A stretch of 64,000 nt of DNA from assembly GCF_001577525.1 (NCBI RefSeq), contig NZ_CP013015.1, positions 911,107 to 975,106 on the forward strand, read 5' to 3'. Position 1 is the stretch's first letter, and each line of letters begins with the position of its first letter. Source of the DNA: Candidatus Desulfofervidus auxilii. GTDB taxonomy: Bacteria > Desulfobacterota > Desulfofervidia > Desulfofervidales > Desulfofervidaceae. The position numbers were made by a program, and so were the translations under genes. The notes beneath the pieces were generated by a model. It was not told the DNA's origin. It did no database searches and saw only the letters and a program-made list of their open reading frames with translations. Positions 39,975 through 48,919 of this stretch are shown piece after piece.

Positions 39975-40282
39975 TATAGGATCCTATAGGATCCTATAAT
40001 AGGGGGGGCGGTGGTTTAAACACCGCCCCCTATTTAAAAATAATAAATAATTTTAATAATTTTAAAAAAAAATGAGAACGCAAAGCGTTCTCATTGTGCC
40101 GATTTACTTTAGTAAATCGGCATGTATTTAATCATTAAAAGTATTAATTATTAAAAGTATATTGTAGACCTTTTAGACACTTTTACTTCTCTTAAGTCTT
40201 TTCTCAAAGAGAAAAATTTAAGGAGAGGCCTCGAGAGCGCTTTAAGCGCTCTCTCGCACGATTTTGCTTTAGCAAAATCGCC
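39975..40282. other. Hairpin-rich A+T region of the origin
   Basis: A 24-bp palindrome of two BamHI-like GGATCC cores lies at 39975-39998. Perfect stems follow: GGGGGCGGTG/CACCGCCCCC (40004-40030), AATGAGAACGC/GCGTTCTCATT (40071-40095), TGCCGATTTACT/AGTAAATCGGCA (40097-40122), TTTCTC/GAGAAA (about 40199-40213), GAGAGCGCTT/AAGCGCTCTC (40233-40253) and CGATTTTGCT/AGCAAAATCG (40259-40280). The rest, 40031-40230, is about 75-80% A+T. This is probably the duplex-opening and lagging-strand start region. No gene is seen in 39795-40480. Confidence 0.75.
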
Positions 40283-40480
40283 TTTGGCAAAAAGGAAAAT
40301 TTAAAAAAATTCTAACTTTTCGACAAAGAGAAATAAAAAAACAACACTATCTCCTCAATGGAAATAAAAAAAGAGAATTTCCCCCACCCCCCAATTCCGC
40401 CGACCCCCCTCCCCCAAAACAGCCTGAAATGGCACTTTTTTGAGGGTTAAGGCCAGAAAACCATTGAGTAAACTTAAACC

Positions 40481-41356
40481 ATGTTTCTTAAATCACTCAC
40501 CTATGACGAATTTCTCCAGGCTCTCAGGAAAAGAATGAAAAGGGAAAAACATCGGGATCTCCTGACACGGCTACGTGACTGGCGGTTTCAACCCATGCGA
40601 TTCCTTATAGATGCACATAAGAAAACTTTTACCATTACAAATCTTTCAATCAACCAGTTACTCAAACGATTTTCTTACCCTAAAGACCTCTTTGATCGAT
40701 TCCCGCTGAGTCTGCAGGAAGAAACGCTCAATTACCTCCTGGCCACTTCAGAAGACAGAGCTTTATTCAGGTTGAAGTATGAAAATACAATTCGTGCCGT
40801 ATTGTCCACACACTACACCCCAATGGATGATGTTACTGTTTTCCAGCTGCTTCACCCATACCTGAAGAAATCAAGGCTTGCCTTTGCCTGTTTAACCGAA
40901 ACCGAAACATATGCACGATTTTTCCTCTACAGAAAGAAAGTAGAGGACATACCGGTGATCTGTGGATGTGCGGTAAGGAATTCAGAAACAGGAACCGCCA
41001 CACTAACCCTCTGCCCAACAGTCTATCTGAAGCCTTTTGGAATAACCATTTTCACCCGGAAAAACCTTCTGGAAATCCGCCATGTTGGAAGTATCAACAA
41101 AATCAAACACCAGACCTCAGACTTTCACCACAAACTCAAACACAATCAGGAAAAAATCCTGTCCGTTCTCAAACATGCAAATATTAATACTTCTCAAGTC
41201 AAGAGTGTCTTTAAGGACCTGAAACTGCACTTTCATCAGAATAGAATAACACTGCTCAATCTGATAGAAACTATTTCTCTGGCTCTCAAGGGTCAGCCCT
41301 TCAAAATTAGAATGGCAACTGAGGAACAGATAAGCTCTTTATGTGACTGGAGGTGA
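40481..41356 (+). CDS. DUF932-like element protein
   Basis: The 291-residue product contains FRLKYENTIRAVLSTHYTPM, matching the RxxVRAxxSxxYxxxD block of the DUF932 phage/plasmid-related proteins, and SNLSINQLLKRFSYP-like repeats before it. DUF932 proteins occur on plasmids and phages and their function is unclear. It follows the origin and starts without a strong ribosome site. Confidence 0.65.
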   Translation: MFLKSLTYDEFLQALRKRMKREKHRDLLTRLRDWRFQPMRFLIDAHKKTFTITNLSINQLLKRFSYPKDLFDRFPLSLQEETLNYLLATSEDRALFRLKYENTIRAVLSTHYTPMDDVTVFQLLHPYLKKSRLAFACLTETETYARFFLYRKKVEDIPVICGCAVRNSETGTATLTLCPTVYLKPFGITIFTRKNLLEIRHVGSINKIKHQTSDFHHKLKHNQEKILSVLKHANINTSQVKSVFKDLKLHFHQNRITLLNLIETISLALKGQPFKIRMATEEQISSLCDWR

Positions 41357-41613
41357 AGGTGAATAACTGCGAAAGGTATGCAAGAACTCTTATCAGGATA
41401 TACAACGCATTTCCACCTGTAAACGGAGTTTTTACACGGAGAAAAAGAGATAGAGCAATCAGTCTCATAAGAAGGAGAATACTGGATCAGGCAAAAAAAA
41501 CCAATATCACGGAGTTCCGAATCCAGGTTAACCGGCACGTCTATAACGTAACCATCCAGGATGAAAAACTCCTGAACATAAGTCTCCTGTGGGTTATTCC
41601 ATTCACTGGATAA
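41353..41613 (+). CDS. Small hypothetical protein, 86 aa
   Basis: The GTG at 41353 overlaps the previous stop, with GGAGG just upstream. The product is basic (FTRRKRDRAISLIRRRIL), with a strand-rich C-terminus (EFRIQVNRHVYNVTIQ). It is likely translated with the DUF932-like gene. The function is not recognised. Confidence 0.5.
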   Translation: MKVNNCERYARTLIRIYNAFPPVNGVFTRRKRDRAISLIRRRILDQAKKTNITEFRIQVNRHVYNVTIQDEKLLNISLLWVIPFTG

Positions 41614-41616
41614 AAA

Positions 41617-41774
41617 ATGACGTACAGAAACCACATGTTGATTAATCTCAGCGCTGCCCTCTGGCTTAATGCCTCTCTGGAAAATACAGGAGTCCTGGTC
41701 CTTTCCTCAGTCTTTCCAGATCTTATTGATTACTACACCCTGAACGAATATACTTGGTGGGAAGAACACCGGTA
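41617..41774 (+). pseudogene. 5' half of DUF457/YdjM-like gene, split by IS21
   Basis: ATG 41617 starts a frame reading NHMLINLSAALWLNAS, then FPDLIDYYTLNEYTWWEEHR, up to the IS boundary. This is the N-terminal part of the membrane-bound metal-dependent hydrolase (DUF457/YdjM) family. Joining it to 44293 restores HRYNRSLSHF in frame, near the conserved H-R-x-x-T/S-H motif. Confidence 0.65.
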
Positions 41775-41878
41775 TTAATTCCCACTTAAAACTGACCCCT
41801 TTTTCCCACTTAAAATTGACCCCCTCCAAGAAAAGATATAGGTCCTCCACATGGATTTTATGATGGAGGAGAAAGGAG

Positions 41879-43333
41879 ATGATTTCTATGGAGGCGTGGG
41901 TAACTATCAGGTATTTAAGGGCTCAGGGAAGATCTATAAAGGGCATTGCTCGGGAGTTAGGTATTTCTAAAAACACTGTAAGGAGGGCTTTAAAGGCAAA
42001 TAAACCACCTCACTATCAAAGACCTCCAAGAGATAATCCTCAGTTAATTAAACTTAAGGAGCAAATTGAAGAGATGCTTTTTGAAAAGGAATTTATAGGC
42101 ACAAGAATTTTAAAAGAGATACAGCAAATAGGCTACACAGGTTCTAAATCTGCTTTTTATAGATTTCTCTCAAAGTTAAAGGCAGAAAAAGGCAATGGGA
42201 AGGCAGTAGAGCGATTTGAGACCCCTCCTGGTCATCAGGCCCAGTTTGATTGGTCTGCTTATACAGTGATGATTGGAGGGAAGTTAAAAAGAGTGATTAT
42301 ATTTTCTTTTATTCTCTCCTATAGCCGAAGAAAACACTTTTTTGCTTCTTTAAGGGAAGACCAGCTCTCTTGTTTTGAGGCATTAGAAGATAGTTTTCAC
42401 CACTTTGGTGGTGTACCAAAAGAGATACTAGTAGATAATGCGGCTCAGTTTGTAATTTCAAGGGTAGGGCATATAATAAAGTGGAATCCTCGTTTTCTTG
42501 AGTTTTGCGGTCATTATAGAATAAAGCCAGTTGCTTGTAAGGTAAAAAGGCCTAAGACAAAGGGTAAAGTAGAAAGGCCATTTTATCCTCTTGAGCAGCA
42601 TTTTATAAAAGGAAGGGAATTTGAAAGCTTTGAAGAATTTATTAAAAAGCTTCATGAGTATGAAAGAGAGCTTGATTATGTTACTCACTCTACCATAAGC
42701 CTTAGACCCATTGATAGATTTTTAAAAGAAAGCTCATTTCTCATTCCCTTACCAGAGACTCCTTTTATAAGCACAAAGGAGATATTTAGGAAGGTAACCT
42801 CTGATTGTCTTATCTCTTATGATGGCAATAGATATAGTGTTCCCTGGCCTTATGCAGGAAAGCATGTGTGGATAAGGGTATCTCAGGGCAGATATCTTAA
42901 AGTATTTTCTCAAAAAGGGGTGCTTATTGCTACTCATACTATAAGTGAAAACAAAGGGATGAGTATTATCAATCAAAAACATTATGAAGGTTTAAGAAAG
43001 AGGCTCCCCAGGACAAAGAAGCTACTTGAAGAGGCATTTTTAGAAAAGTTTTCTGAAGCAAGGTCATTTTTAGAAGGACTTGTTGTGCAACAGAAATTTA
43101 ATGCAAGCTATCATTTAAGAGAGATTTTAAAACTGGCAGAGGTTTATAAAAAAGAAGACATGCACAAGGCATTCTCCTTGGCCATAAGCTATAATACATA
43201 CTCTGTTAATTTCATAAGGGGTATTTTAGAAAAAGAAGGAGAACTAGAGGAACAAAGACCTACCTTTACTTTAAGGCCGCTACCCAGACTTAAGATAAAA
43301 AGGGAATTGGGTTTTTATAATCAATTTCTTTAA
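41879..43333 (+). CDS. istA: IS21-family transposase IstA
   Basis: The 484-residue product has an N-terminal helix-turn-helix (YLRAQGRSIKGIARELGISK, then NTVRRALK). The DDE core starts with AQFDWSAYTVMIGG, then EILVDNAAQFV and TKGKVERPFYPLEQHF for the second Asp and Glu region. The C-terminal part has YSVPWPYAGKHVWIRV, typical of IstA. Length is normal and intact, so the IS is probably active. Confidence 0.93.
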   Translation: MISMEAWVTIRYLRAQGRSIKGIARELGISKNTVRRALKANKPPHYQRPPRDNPQLIKLKEQIEEMLFEKEFIGTRILKEIQQIGYTGSKSAFYRFLSKLKAEKGNGKAVERFETPPGHQAQFDWSAYTVMIGGKLKRVIIFSFILSYSRRKHFFASLREDQLSCFEALEDSFHHFGGVPKEILVDNAAQFVISRVGHIIKWNPRFLEFCGHYRIKPVACKVKRPKTKGKVERPFYPLEQHFIKGREFESFEEFIKKLHEYERELDYVTHSTISLRPIDRFLKESSFLIPLPETPFISTKEIFRKVTSDCLISYDGNRYSVPWPYAGKHVWIRVSQGRYLKVFSQKGVLIATHTISENKGMSIINQKHYEGLRKRLPRTKKLLEEAFLEKFSEARSFLEGLVVQQKFNASYHLREILKLAEVYKKEDMHKAFSLAISYNTYSVNFIRGILEKEGELEEQRPTFTLRPLPRLKIKRELGFYNQFL

Positions 43334-43381
43334 AGGAGGAGCAAATTGATTTTGCCTTGCTTTCTAACTTTAACATTTAAA

Positions 43382-43461
43382 AGCATCATGCGGAGTGGTG
43401 TCAAGGCTGGCGGAGCCACCTGAAAGGCTTGGCCTTGACACCATAAACGGAGCATGATGCT
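43382..43461 (+). repeat. Hairpin between istA and istB
   Basis: GCATCATGC and GGTGTCAAGGC on the left pair with GCCTTGACACC and GCATGATGC on the right, giving a long interrupted stem in the 159-bp istA-istB spacer. It may control the relative expression of istB. Confidence 0.6.
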
Positions 43462-43492
43462 AGGCTAAAAATCAGTTAGAAGGAGGTAAACA

Positions 43493-44242
43493 ATGGAAAC
43501 AGAAAGAATAAAAGAACAACTTAAAAGACTCTCACTCTATCGTATAGCAGAGATATTTGAAGAAGAAGCAGCAAAGGCTTCAAAGGTAAAAACAAGTTAT
43601 ATTGGATTTTTGGCCCGGCTTGTGGAAGAAGAAGTTTTGGCAAAGACAGATCGTTCTATCAATGCAAGGATAGCTAAGGCAAAATTTCCACAAATAAAGA
43701 CCATAGAGGGATTTGACTTTTCCTTTCAACCTTCTATTCCAGAGGCCTTCATTAAAGAATTGGCAGAATTAAGTTTTATAGGAAAGGCAGAAAATGTGCT
43801 TTTTCTTGGTCCCCCTGGAGTAGGAAAGACTCATCTATCTATTGCCTTGGGTCTTAAGGCTTGTGAGAAAAGGAAAAGAGTACTTTTTACCTACGCCAAT
43901 GAACTTATTGAGCAACTTATGGCTGCTAGAGTAAATGGTTCATTTGGGAAGAAGCTTCAAATTTTAGGTCGTCTTGAACTGCTTATTATAGATGAACTTG
44001 GTTATTTACCCATAAACAAGGAAGGGGCTAATCTATTTTTTCAGCTTATTAGTAAGAGGTATGAAAAGGGGTCTATTATAATCAGCTCAAACAAACCTTT
44101 TGAAGAATGGGGAGAAATATTTTGTGATGATGTAATTGCCTCAGCGATACTTGACAGGCTTTTGCATCATAGTCATATTATTGCCATTAATGGCCCTAGT
44201 TATAGAACAAAGGAGAAAATGGGAGCTACGAGTAATAACTAA
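43493..44242 (+). CDS. istB: IS21-family helper ATPase IstB
   Basis: The 249-residue AAA+ ATPase has Walker A GPPGVGKTHL near 105-114, Walker B LLIIDELGYLP near 160, and SSNKPFEEWG with a C-terminal DRLLHHS block. IstB recruits IstA to target DNA. It starts at ATG 43493 behind AGGAGG. Confidence 0.94.
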   Translation: METERIKEQLKRLSLYRIAEIFEEEAAKASKVKTSYIGFLARLVEEEVLAKTDRSINARIAKAKFPQIKTIEGFDFSFQPSIPEAFIKELAELSFIGKAENVLFLGPPGVGKTHLSIALGLKACEKRKRVLFTYANELIEQLMAARVNGSFGKKLQILGRLELLIIDELGYLPINKEGANLFFQLISKRYEKGSIIISSNKPFEEWGEIFCDDVIASAILDRLLHHSHIIAINGPSYRTKEKMGATSNN

Positions 44243-44292
44243 GGGGGGTCAAAATTAAGTGGGAAAGGGGGTCAATTTTCAACGGGAATTAA

Positions 44293-44596
44293 CAACCGGA
44301 GCCTTTCTCATTTTTGGGCAGTGTATATCGCTGGGTATATCGCTGGATGTATACTCCTTCCACCACAATGGCTTGGATACCTCCTGTACTTTACTGGAGG
44401 GTGCTTACTGCATATTTTTATGGATTTTTTAACTCCCATGGGCGTCCCTGTGCTAACTCCCTCACGCCGAAGGAGCATTTCTCTTTTCAAAACTGGATCC
44501 CTCAAGGAAACATTCTTTACACTTTGTGTCTTTTCTTTGAGTGTGTATCTGAGAGGTAGAATGTGGCTTGAGACGCAATTCCCCGGATTGATATAA
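44293..44596 (+). pseudogene. 3' half of DUF457/YdjM-like gene
   Basis: After the IS, the frame reads RSLSHFWAVYIAGYIAGCIL, then GGCLLHIFMDFLTPMGVPVL and a SISLFKTGSLKE block. HIxMDxxTPxGV is the DUF457 metal motif. A TM-rich product ends at TAA 44594-44596. It may still be translated from ATG 44321, but lacks the N-terminal half. The dnaG start is 1 base later. Confidence 0.65.
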
Positions 44597-44597
44597 A

Positions 44598-46034
44598 ATG
44601 CTAAGGCCGGCAGATATTAAACAGAGTATTGATCTGGTCAGTATCATCTCTGAATCAGTACAGCTGAAACGTAGCGGAAGACGCCTCATGGGACTCTGCC
44701 CGTTTCATTCAGAAAAACACCCCAGCTTCTGTGTAGACCCTGAAAAACAGCTTTTCTACTGCCACGGCTGCGGTGCAGGTGGAGACGTCTTTAACTTCGT
44801 AATGAAGCTCCATAACTATTCATTCCATGAAGCCCTTACCTTTCTTGCAGAAAAAGCAGGCATCAGGGAAATTGAAGATGAAAGGCTGAAATTCCTCAAG
44901 CAACTCCAGACACTATTCCGAAAAACCCTTCTTCTCTCACAGAAGGCAAAGATATATCTCACCAAAAGAAAGATAACCCCTGAAAAGGCAGAACATTTTG
45001 GCATGGGACTTGCCCCAAAAAACCTGCTTCAAATCCTCAAAGAAAAAAACCAGCTGCTTCAGGCACAGATGTCAGGTTTTAAAAACGAGAACTTTATTCG
45101 ACTGCTTCAGGGAAGGCTCACGCTTCCTTTCTACGATAGATGCGGGAATCTGGTGGGGTTTGCTGCAAGAACACTGAATAATCAGGTCCCAAAATACATA
45201 AATACTGAAGAAACCGAGTTTTTCAAAAAGAAAAACCTCCTTTTTGGTCTTAACTTCCTCCAGCACAAAGAAAAAGTTTATATTGTAGAAGGGTATTTCG
45301 ACTGTATCTCATGTTTGATTAACGGAATACCCTCTGTGGCCGCAGGCAGTACCTCTCTTACCACACATCAGGCAAAACTGCTCAAGGGTTTTGACAGGGT
45401 GGTTGTTGCTTTTGATGGAGATCATGCCGGGAAAAAGGCAACAATGCGTGCCTTTAAGATACTGGTAGCTGCCGATATCTACCCCCATGCCATCTTTTTG
45501 CCTGAAGGAGAAGACCCTGATTCACTGCTGAGAAAAGGCAAAAAAGAGCAATTCTTACGCCTTCCTGAAAAAGATCTTTTCAAACTCATCATAAACACAA
45601 TTGAAAAACTCCCACCACAGAAAGCAATAACAAAACTGAACAATCTGGCAGGTTTTCTGGCAAATATACACTCACCTCTGTCAAAACTTCTCCTCCAACA
45701 GATCAGAAAAACCTTCTCCATAAAAATAGAAAAGCAAACAAGAAAACACCTGGAGACGGAAGAACAAATCCTTCAGATTCTCCTCTCCAGTCCAGAACTG
45801 GTAGAAAATCTTGAAAAAAGACAATTATTTGAGGCAATGGAAAATTCCGAAATAAGGAAAACACTTAAATATTTTGCAAAACATAAAACACTCCCCGAAG
45901 GACATACCCACATGAACCTGCTTGCCAGAGCCAGCATCTATCCAGCTCAAAAAAATCTCATAGAAAGGGCCATAAGATACCTTGAAAGAAAAAAAGTCTG
46001 CCGGGAAATAGTCTGCCCCTCTGAAAAATCATAG
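44598..46034 (+). CDS. dnaG: DnaG-type DNA primase
   Basis: DnaG makes RNA primers for replication. The product is 478 residues, shorter than chromosomal DnaG (about 600) because the helicase-binding C-terminus is reduced. The CHC2-type zinc site is C34, H37, C55 and C58 (CPFH and CHGC). The catalytic part has FYDRCGNLVGFAAR, then the Toprim motifs YIVEGYFDCI and VVAFDGDHAGKKA. It should work with the DnaB-like helicase at 52475. Confidence 0.93.
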   Translation: MLRPADIKQSIDLVSIISESVQLKRSGRRLMGLCPFHSEKHPSFCVDPEKQLFYCHGCGAGGDVFNFVMKLHNYSFHEALTFLAEKAGIREIEDERLKFLKQLQTLFRKTLLLSQKAKIYLTKRKITPEKAEHFGMGLAPKNLLQILKEKNQLLQAQMSGFKNENFIRLLQGRLTLPFYDRCGNLVGFAARTLNNQVPKYINTEETEFFKKKNLLFGLNFLQHKEKVYIVEGYFDCISCLINGIPSVAAGSTSLTTHQAKLLKGFDRVVVAFDGDHAGKKATMRAFKILVAADIYPHAIFLPEGEDPDSLLRKGKKEQFLRLPEKDLFKLIINTIEKLPPQKAITKLNNLAGFLANIHSPLSKLLLQQIRKTFSIKIEKQTRKHLETEEQILQILLSSPELVENLEKRQLFEAMENSEIRKTLKYFAKHKTLPEGHTHMNLLARASIYPAQKNLIERAIRYLERKKVCREIVCPSEKS

Positions 46035-46157
46035 CAAATAAGGGCAGAAACCTTCCCCTTCTGTCACATTTAAACAGAAACTTTTAGAAGACTATCCTGA
46101 TAGACTCAATCAAAACCACAGTTTTCCTTTTTTAAAAAATAAATAAGGAGGTATGTG

Positions 46158-46754
46158 ATGAACTACCCGATTTACAGAAGCAAAGCAGCACTTAGATTTA
46201 CTCTATCCCGGACAAATAGTGCTTTTATTGAAGCAGCACCCACAATCCCTGGACGTGAGCAACAGCAGGTTCAGAAAGGAGAAAGAAAGTATGACTGGCA
46301 AAACCAGAAGCTCAGCATGGCAGTAAGCTCAGAAGAACTCCTGGCCATAGCTGCAGCATGTGAAAGTCTCAGAGTCAAAGGCACTTCACCTCTTCCACCT
46401 CTCTATCACGACCCAAAAAAGGGAAATTACAACGGTAACCCCAAGCAATTCAGAATCGATCCATACACAAACCAGACAAGCAAAACACCATTTATAGCCA
46501 TAGCCAATCTTTCAGAAACAGAGATGGGTAAACAGACACGCAGGTTCTCAATAGGTTTAACCTATGCCAATCTATATGCAATACAGGTTTTCGCCACCAG
46601 GGCAGCCTCCATAATGCTTGACTGGAATAGCCCTTACTCCGAGAAAGAAGAAGTAACCCCGGAAAAAGACGAAACTCCCCAACCAGAAAAAACTCCAGAA
46701 CCTGAAGAAGAAATTATCCAGGAGGAAATTTCAGAAGACGACATTCCTTTCTAA
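46158..46754 (+). CDS. Putative non-canonical ssDNA-binding protein with SSB-type tail
   Basis: ATG 46158 follows AAGGAGG. The product has 198 residues. The C-terminus is a long acidic, Pro/Glu-rich tail ending in SEDDIPF, nearly identical to the DDDIPF tip by which bacterial SSB recruits partners. The N-terminal 150 residues are not a recognisable SSB OB-fold. They contain SMAVSSEELLAIAAACES, a KGNYNGNPKQFRIDP loop and SIGLTYANLYAIQVFATRAA. Position between dnaG and a helicase, in an element without another SSB, supports the role. This is inference from the tail and context. Confidence 0.55.
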   Translation: MNYPIYRSKAALRFTLSRTNSAFIEAAPTIPGREQQQVQKGERKYDWQNQKLSMAVSSEELLAIAAACESLRVKGTSPLPPLYHDPKKGNYNGNPKQFRIDPYTNQTSKTPFIAIANLSETEMGKQTRRFSIGLTYANLYAIQVFATRAASIMLDWNSPYSEKEEVTPEKDETPQPEKTPEPEEEIIQEEISEDDIPF

Positions 46755-46756
46755 CA

Positions 46757-48133
46757 ATGCTTACATTTCAAATTGAAAATCTCTACACAAAAGCCACCGG
46801 GCCCGGGCATGAAATGCACATCCTGCGCAACATTCTGTCCTGCTATGTGCCTGGTTACAGTTTTACAAAAGCATACAAAGAGGGCAGGTGGAACGGTAAA
46901 AAGTATTTCCTCACGAAAAAGGGATTTCTTCCAACCGGACTTCTGCCCTATGCAATTAAAAAACTTCCTCCCTGGATACAGATAAACAAAATAGATCAAA
47001 GAAACATTCCTCAGTTCACCTGCAGGAAACCGTGTGTCCACCAGATTACCCTGAGACCCTATCAGATAGGAGCCATTTCCATTGCCTGCTCGAAAAAGAG
47101 GGGAGTAATCCAGGCCCCTGCCGGTAGCGGGAAAACAGAAATAGCCATTGGAATCATAAGCTCCCTTTCATACCCCAAGACTCTCTATCTTGTCCACCAG
47201 AGCGACCTTATGTACCAGAGCGCCGAACGAATTAAGAAAAGGCTCCAGTGCGAACCAGGACTCATGGGAGATGGAAATTATAAAGAGAAAAGAATAACAG
47301 TAGCCATGGTTCAGACACTCTGGCCCCGCATAAAGGAACCACTTACAGAGCTATTCCTGAGAAGCACAGAACTGCTTATTATTGACGAGTGTCATCACGC
47401 TTCAGCCACCACCTGGTATAAAATCGCAATGAAAACACAAGCATTCTTCAGATTCGGTCTTTCTGCTACTCCACTGGTTGCAAACTCACTGAAGAATATG
47501 AAGCTGGCAGCCGCCACAGGACCTCTTATTGTAAAGATCAGGGAGGACAAACTTGTTGAACATGGCTATCTGTGCTCCCCCAAAATAAAAATCTTCAATG
47601 TCCAGTCTCCAATTCTTCCACCATACATGTCATACCCCATGGCCTATGAACGGGGAATTATAAGAAATGCCACAAGAAATCTCCTGATAGAAGACCTGGC
47701 AAAAAAACTCGTTGCAGAGGGAAGAACAGTCCTTATCCTGGTTGAAGCGATAGAACATGGCAACAGGCTTGCCGAGCTACTCAACGCCCCATTCCTGAGC
47801 GGGAAGGAGACAAGAAAAATAAGAAAGAAGACCATTTCCTCACTCTCAAAAAAAGAAATAGACATACTCATTACCACCAAAATCTTCGACGAAGGAATAG
47901 ATGTGCCAGCCATTTCCGCAGTCATCATGGCTGCCGGGGGAAAATCCTATGTACGGTGTATACAGCGCATAGGAAGAAGCATGAGAACAAATGAAAGTAA
48001 AAAGAACCCTGTAATTATTGACTTTCTGGATAACTGCCATCCACACCTCAAGCGGCATTCCCTGAAAAGAATCAAACTCTACAGAGAAAAAAATTACCCC
48101 ATTTCATTCCTCGAAAATCAAATACCCCTGTAA
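46757..48133 (+). CDS. SF2 DNA helicase, UvsW/SSL2-like
   Basis: The 458-residue product has an N-terminal domain of about 100 residues, then RPYQIGAI, Walker A APAGSGKTEIA, motif II DECHHA, and motif III FGLSATP. The C-terminal lobe has ILVEAIEHGNRLAELL, TKIFDEGIDVPAISAVI and QRIGRSMR for motif VI. It resembles T4 UvsW and restriction-type translocases, which unwind branched DNA. It starts 3 bases after the SSB-like gene. Confidence 0.9.
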   Translation: MLTFQIENLYTKATGPGHEMHILRNILSCYVPGYSFTKAYKEGRWNGKKYFLTKKGFLPTGLLPYAIKKLPPWIQINKIDQRNIPQFTCRKPCVHQITLRPYQIGAISIACSKKRGVIQAPAGSGKTEIAIGIISSLSYPKTLYLVHQSDLMYQSAERIKKRLQCEPGLMGDGNYKEKRITVAMVQTLWPRIKEPLTELFLRSTELLIIDECHHASATTWYKIAMKTQAFFRFGLSATPLVANSLKNMKLAAATGPLIVKIREDKLVEHGYLCSPKIKIFNVQSPILPPYMSYPMAYERGIIRNATRNLLIEDLAKKLVAEGRTVLILVEAIEHGNRLAELLNAPFLSGKETRKIRKKTISSLSKKEIDILITTKIFDEGIDVPAISAVIMAAGGKSYVRCIQRIGRSMRTNESKKNPVIIDFLDNCHPHLKRHSLKRIKLYREKNYPISFLENQIPL

Positions 48134-48235
48134 AAGTGCCTTTATAGTTGCATTTTTGCCCTTTCTAAGTATTTTAGAAACAATGAGAAAGGCTATATTC
48201 AGTTCAAATCATGGGAAATCAAAGGAACTAGTGGT

Positions 48236-48916
48236 ATGAATGAGGCCCGACTTCATCCTTTTTACGAACAACTTGAAGAAAAATATCCGGGAATGATCCG
48301 CAATCGTCTAAAAGACTTCTCTGAACTAACTCTTACCAGTGACCTATATGTAATCAGGGGCATAACAAGATTTCTGGAAACTCCATCCCGGATTGAAAAC
48401 TCCAGAGACCTTAATCTTCCACACGACAGCCCGGAGACCATCATTACAATCCTTCATAATATTTCCACTAACGCGGTCCTCAACGTTGAAGAAGCAGGTA
48501 AACTCAGGAACCTGTTTGAAAAAGTAAAAGAAAAATGTAATAAGCACACAGCCACCTTTAATAACCATGGACTCATTGAAAAGATTTTCTCCTTCTATAC
48601 AAAAAAGCAGCTTCCACACCACCTGGCTCTTAGAATCTGCACAACATTAACCCCTCAATCGCAGGAAGAACTCCTGAAACAGGCAGGAAACAGGTTAAAT
48701 AAACTCCTTGTAATTCTATCGAGAAGCCGTTTCCGTAGCAAATTCAGGGAAAATCAAGAAAATAATACTGTGGAAAATCCCACATCTGATTTCCTTGAAT
48801 CCATGATCGATGAAATCCTCGGCTCGACAAAAGGAAGAGAACTTCTTGCAAAAAAACTCTATAAAAAAACCCAAAACCCAACAATCAGCCTAATAATAAA
48901 AAATCTGGAGGGGTAG
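48236..48916 (+). CDS. Hypothetical helical protein, 226 aa
   Basis: ATG 48236 begins an acidic to neutral, mostly helical protein (RNRLKDFSELTLTSDLYVIR; LRNLFEKVKEKCNKHTATF). The C-terminal end is lysine-rich (LLAKKLYKKTQNPTISLI). No motif is recognised. The next gene follows after 3 bases, so the pair is co-translated. Confidence 0.5.
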   Translation: MNEARLHPFYEQLEEKYPGMIRNRLKDFSELTLTSDLYVIRGITRFLETPSRIENSRDLNLPHDSPETIITILHNISTNAVLNVEEAGKLRNLFEKVKEKCNKHTATFNNHGLIEKIFSFYTKKQLPHHLALRICTTLTPQSQEELLKQAGNRLNKLLVILSRSRFRSKFRENQENNTVENPTSDFLESMIDEILGSTKGRELLAKKLYKKTQNPTISLIIKNLEG

Positions 48917-48919
48917 CGA

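Larger units (their letters stand above)
41775..44292 (+). mobile_element. IS21-family insertion sequence
   Basis: A 2.5-kb element has ends TTAATTCCC and GGGAATTAA, with further repeated CCCACTTAAAA-TGACCCC boxes inside each end. It carries istA and istB. It interrupts the DUF457-like gene; removal restores the reading frame. No clear target duplication is seen. Confidence 0.85.

Noticed and set aside
41775-44292. TTAA target duplication for the IS21 element
   Set aside because: TTAA occurs at both edges, but taking it as part of the IS ends restores the interrupted gene in frame, while keeping it leaves a stop.
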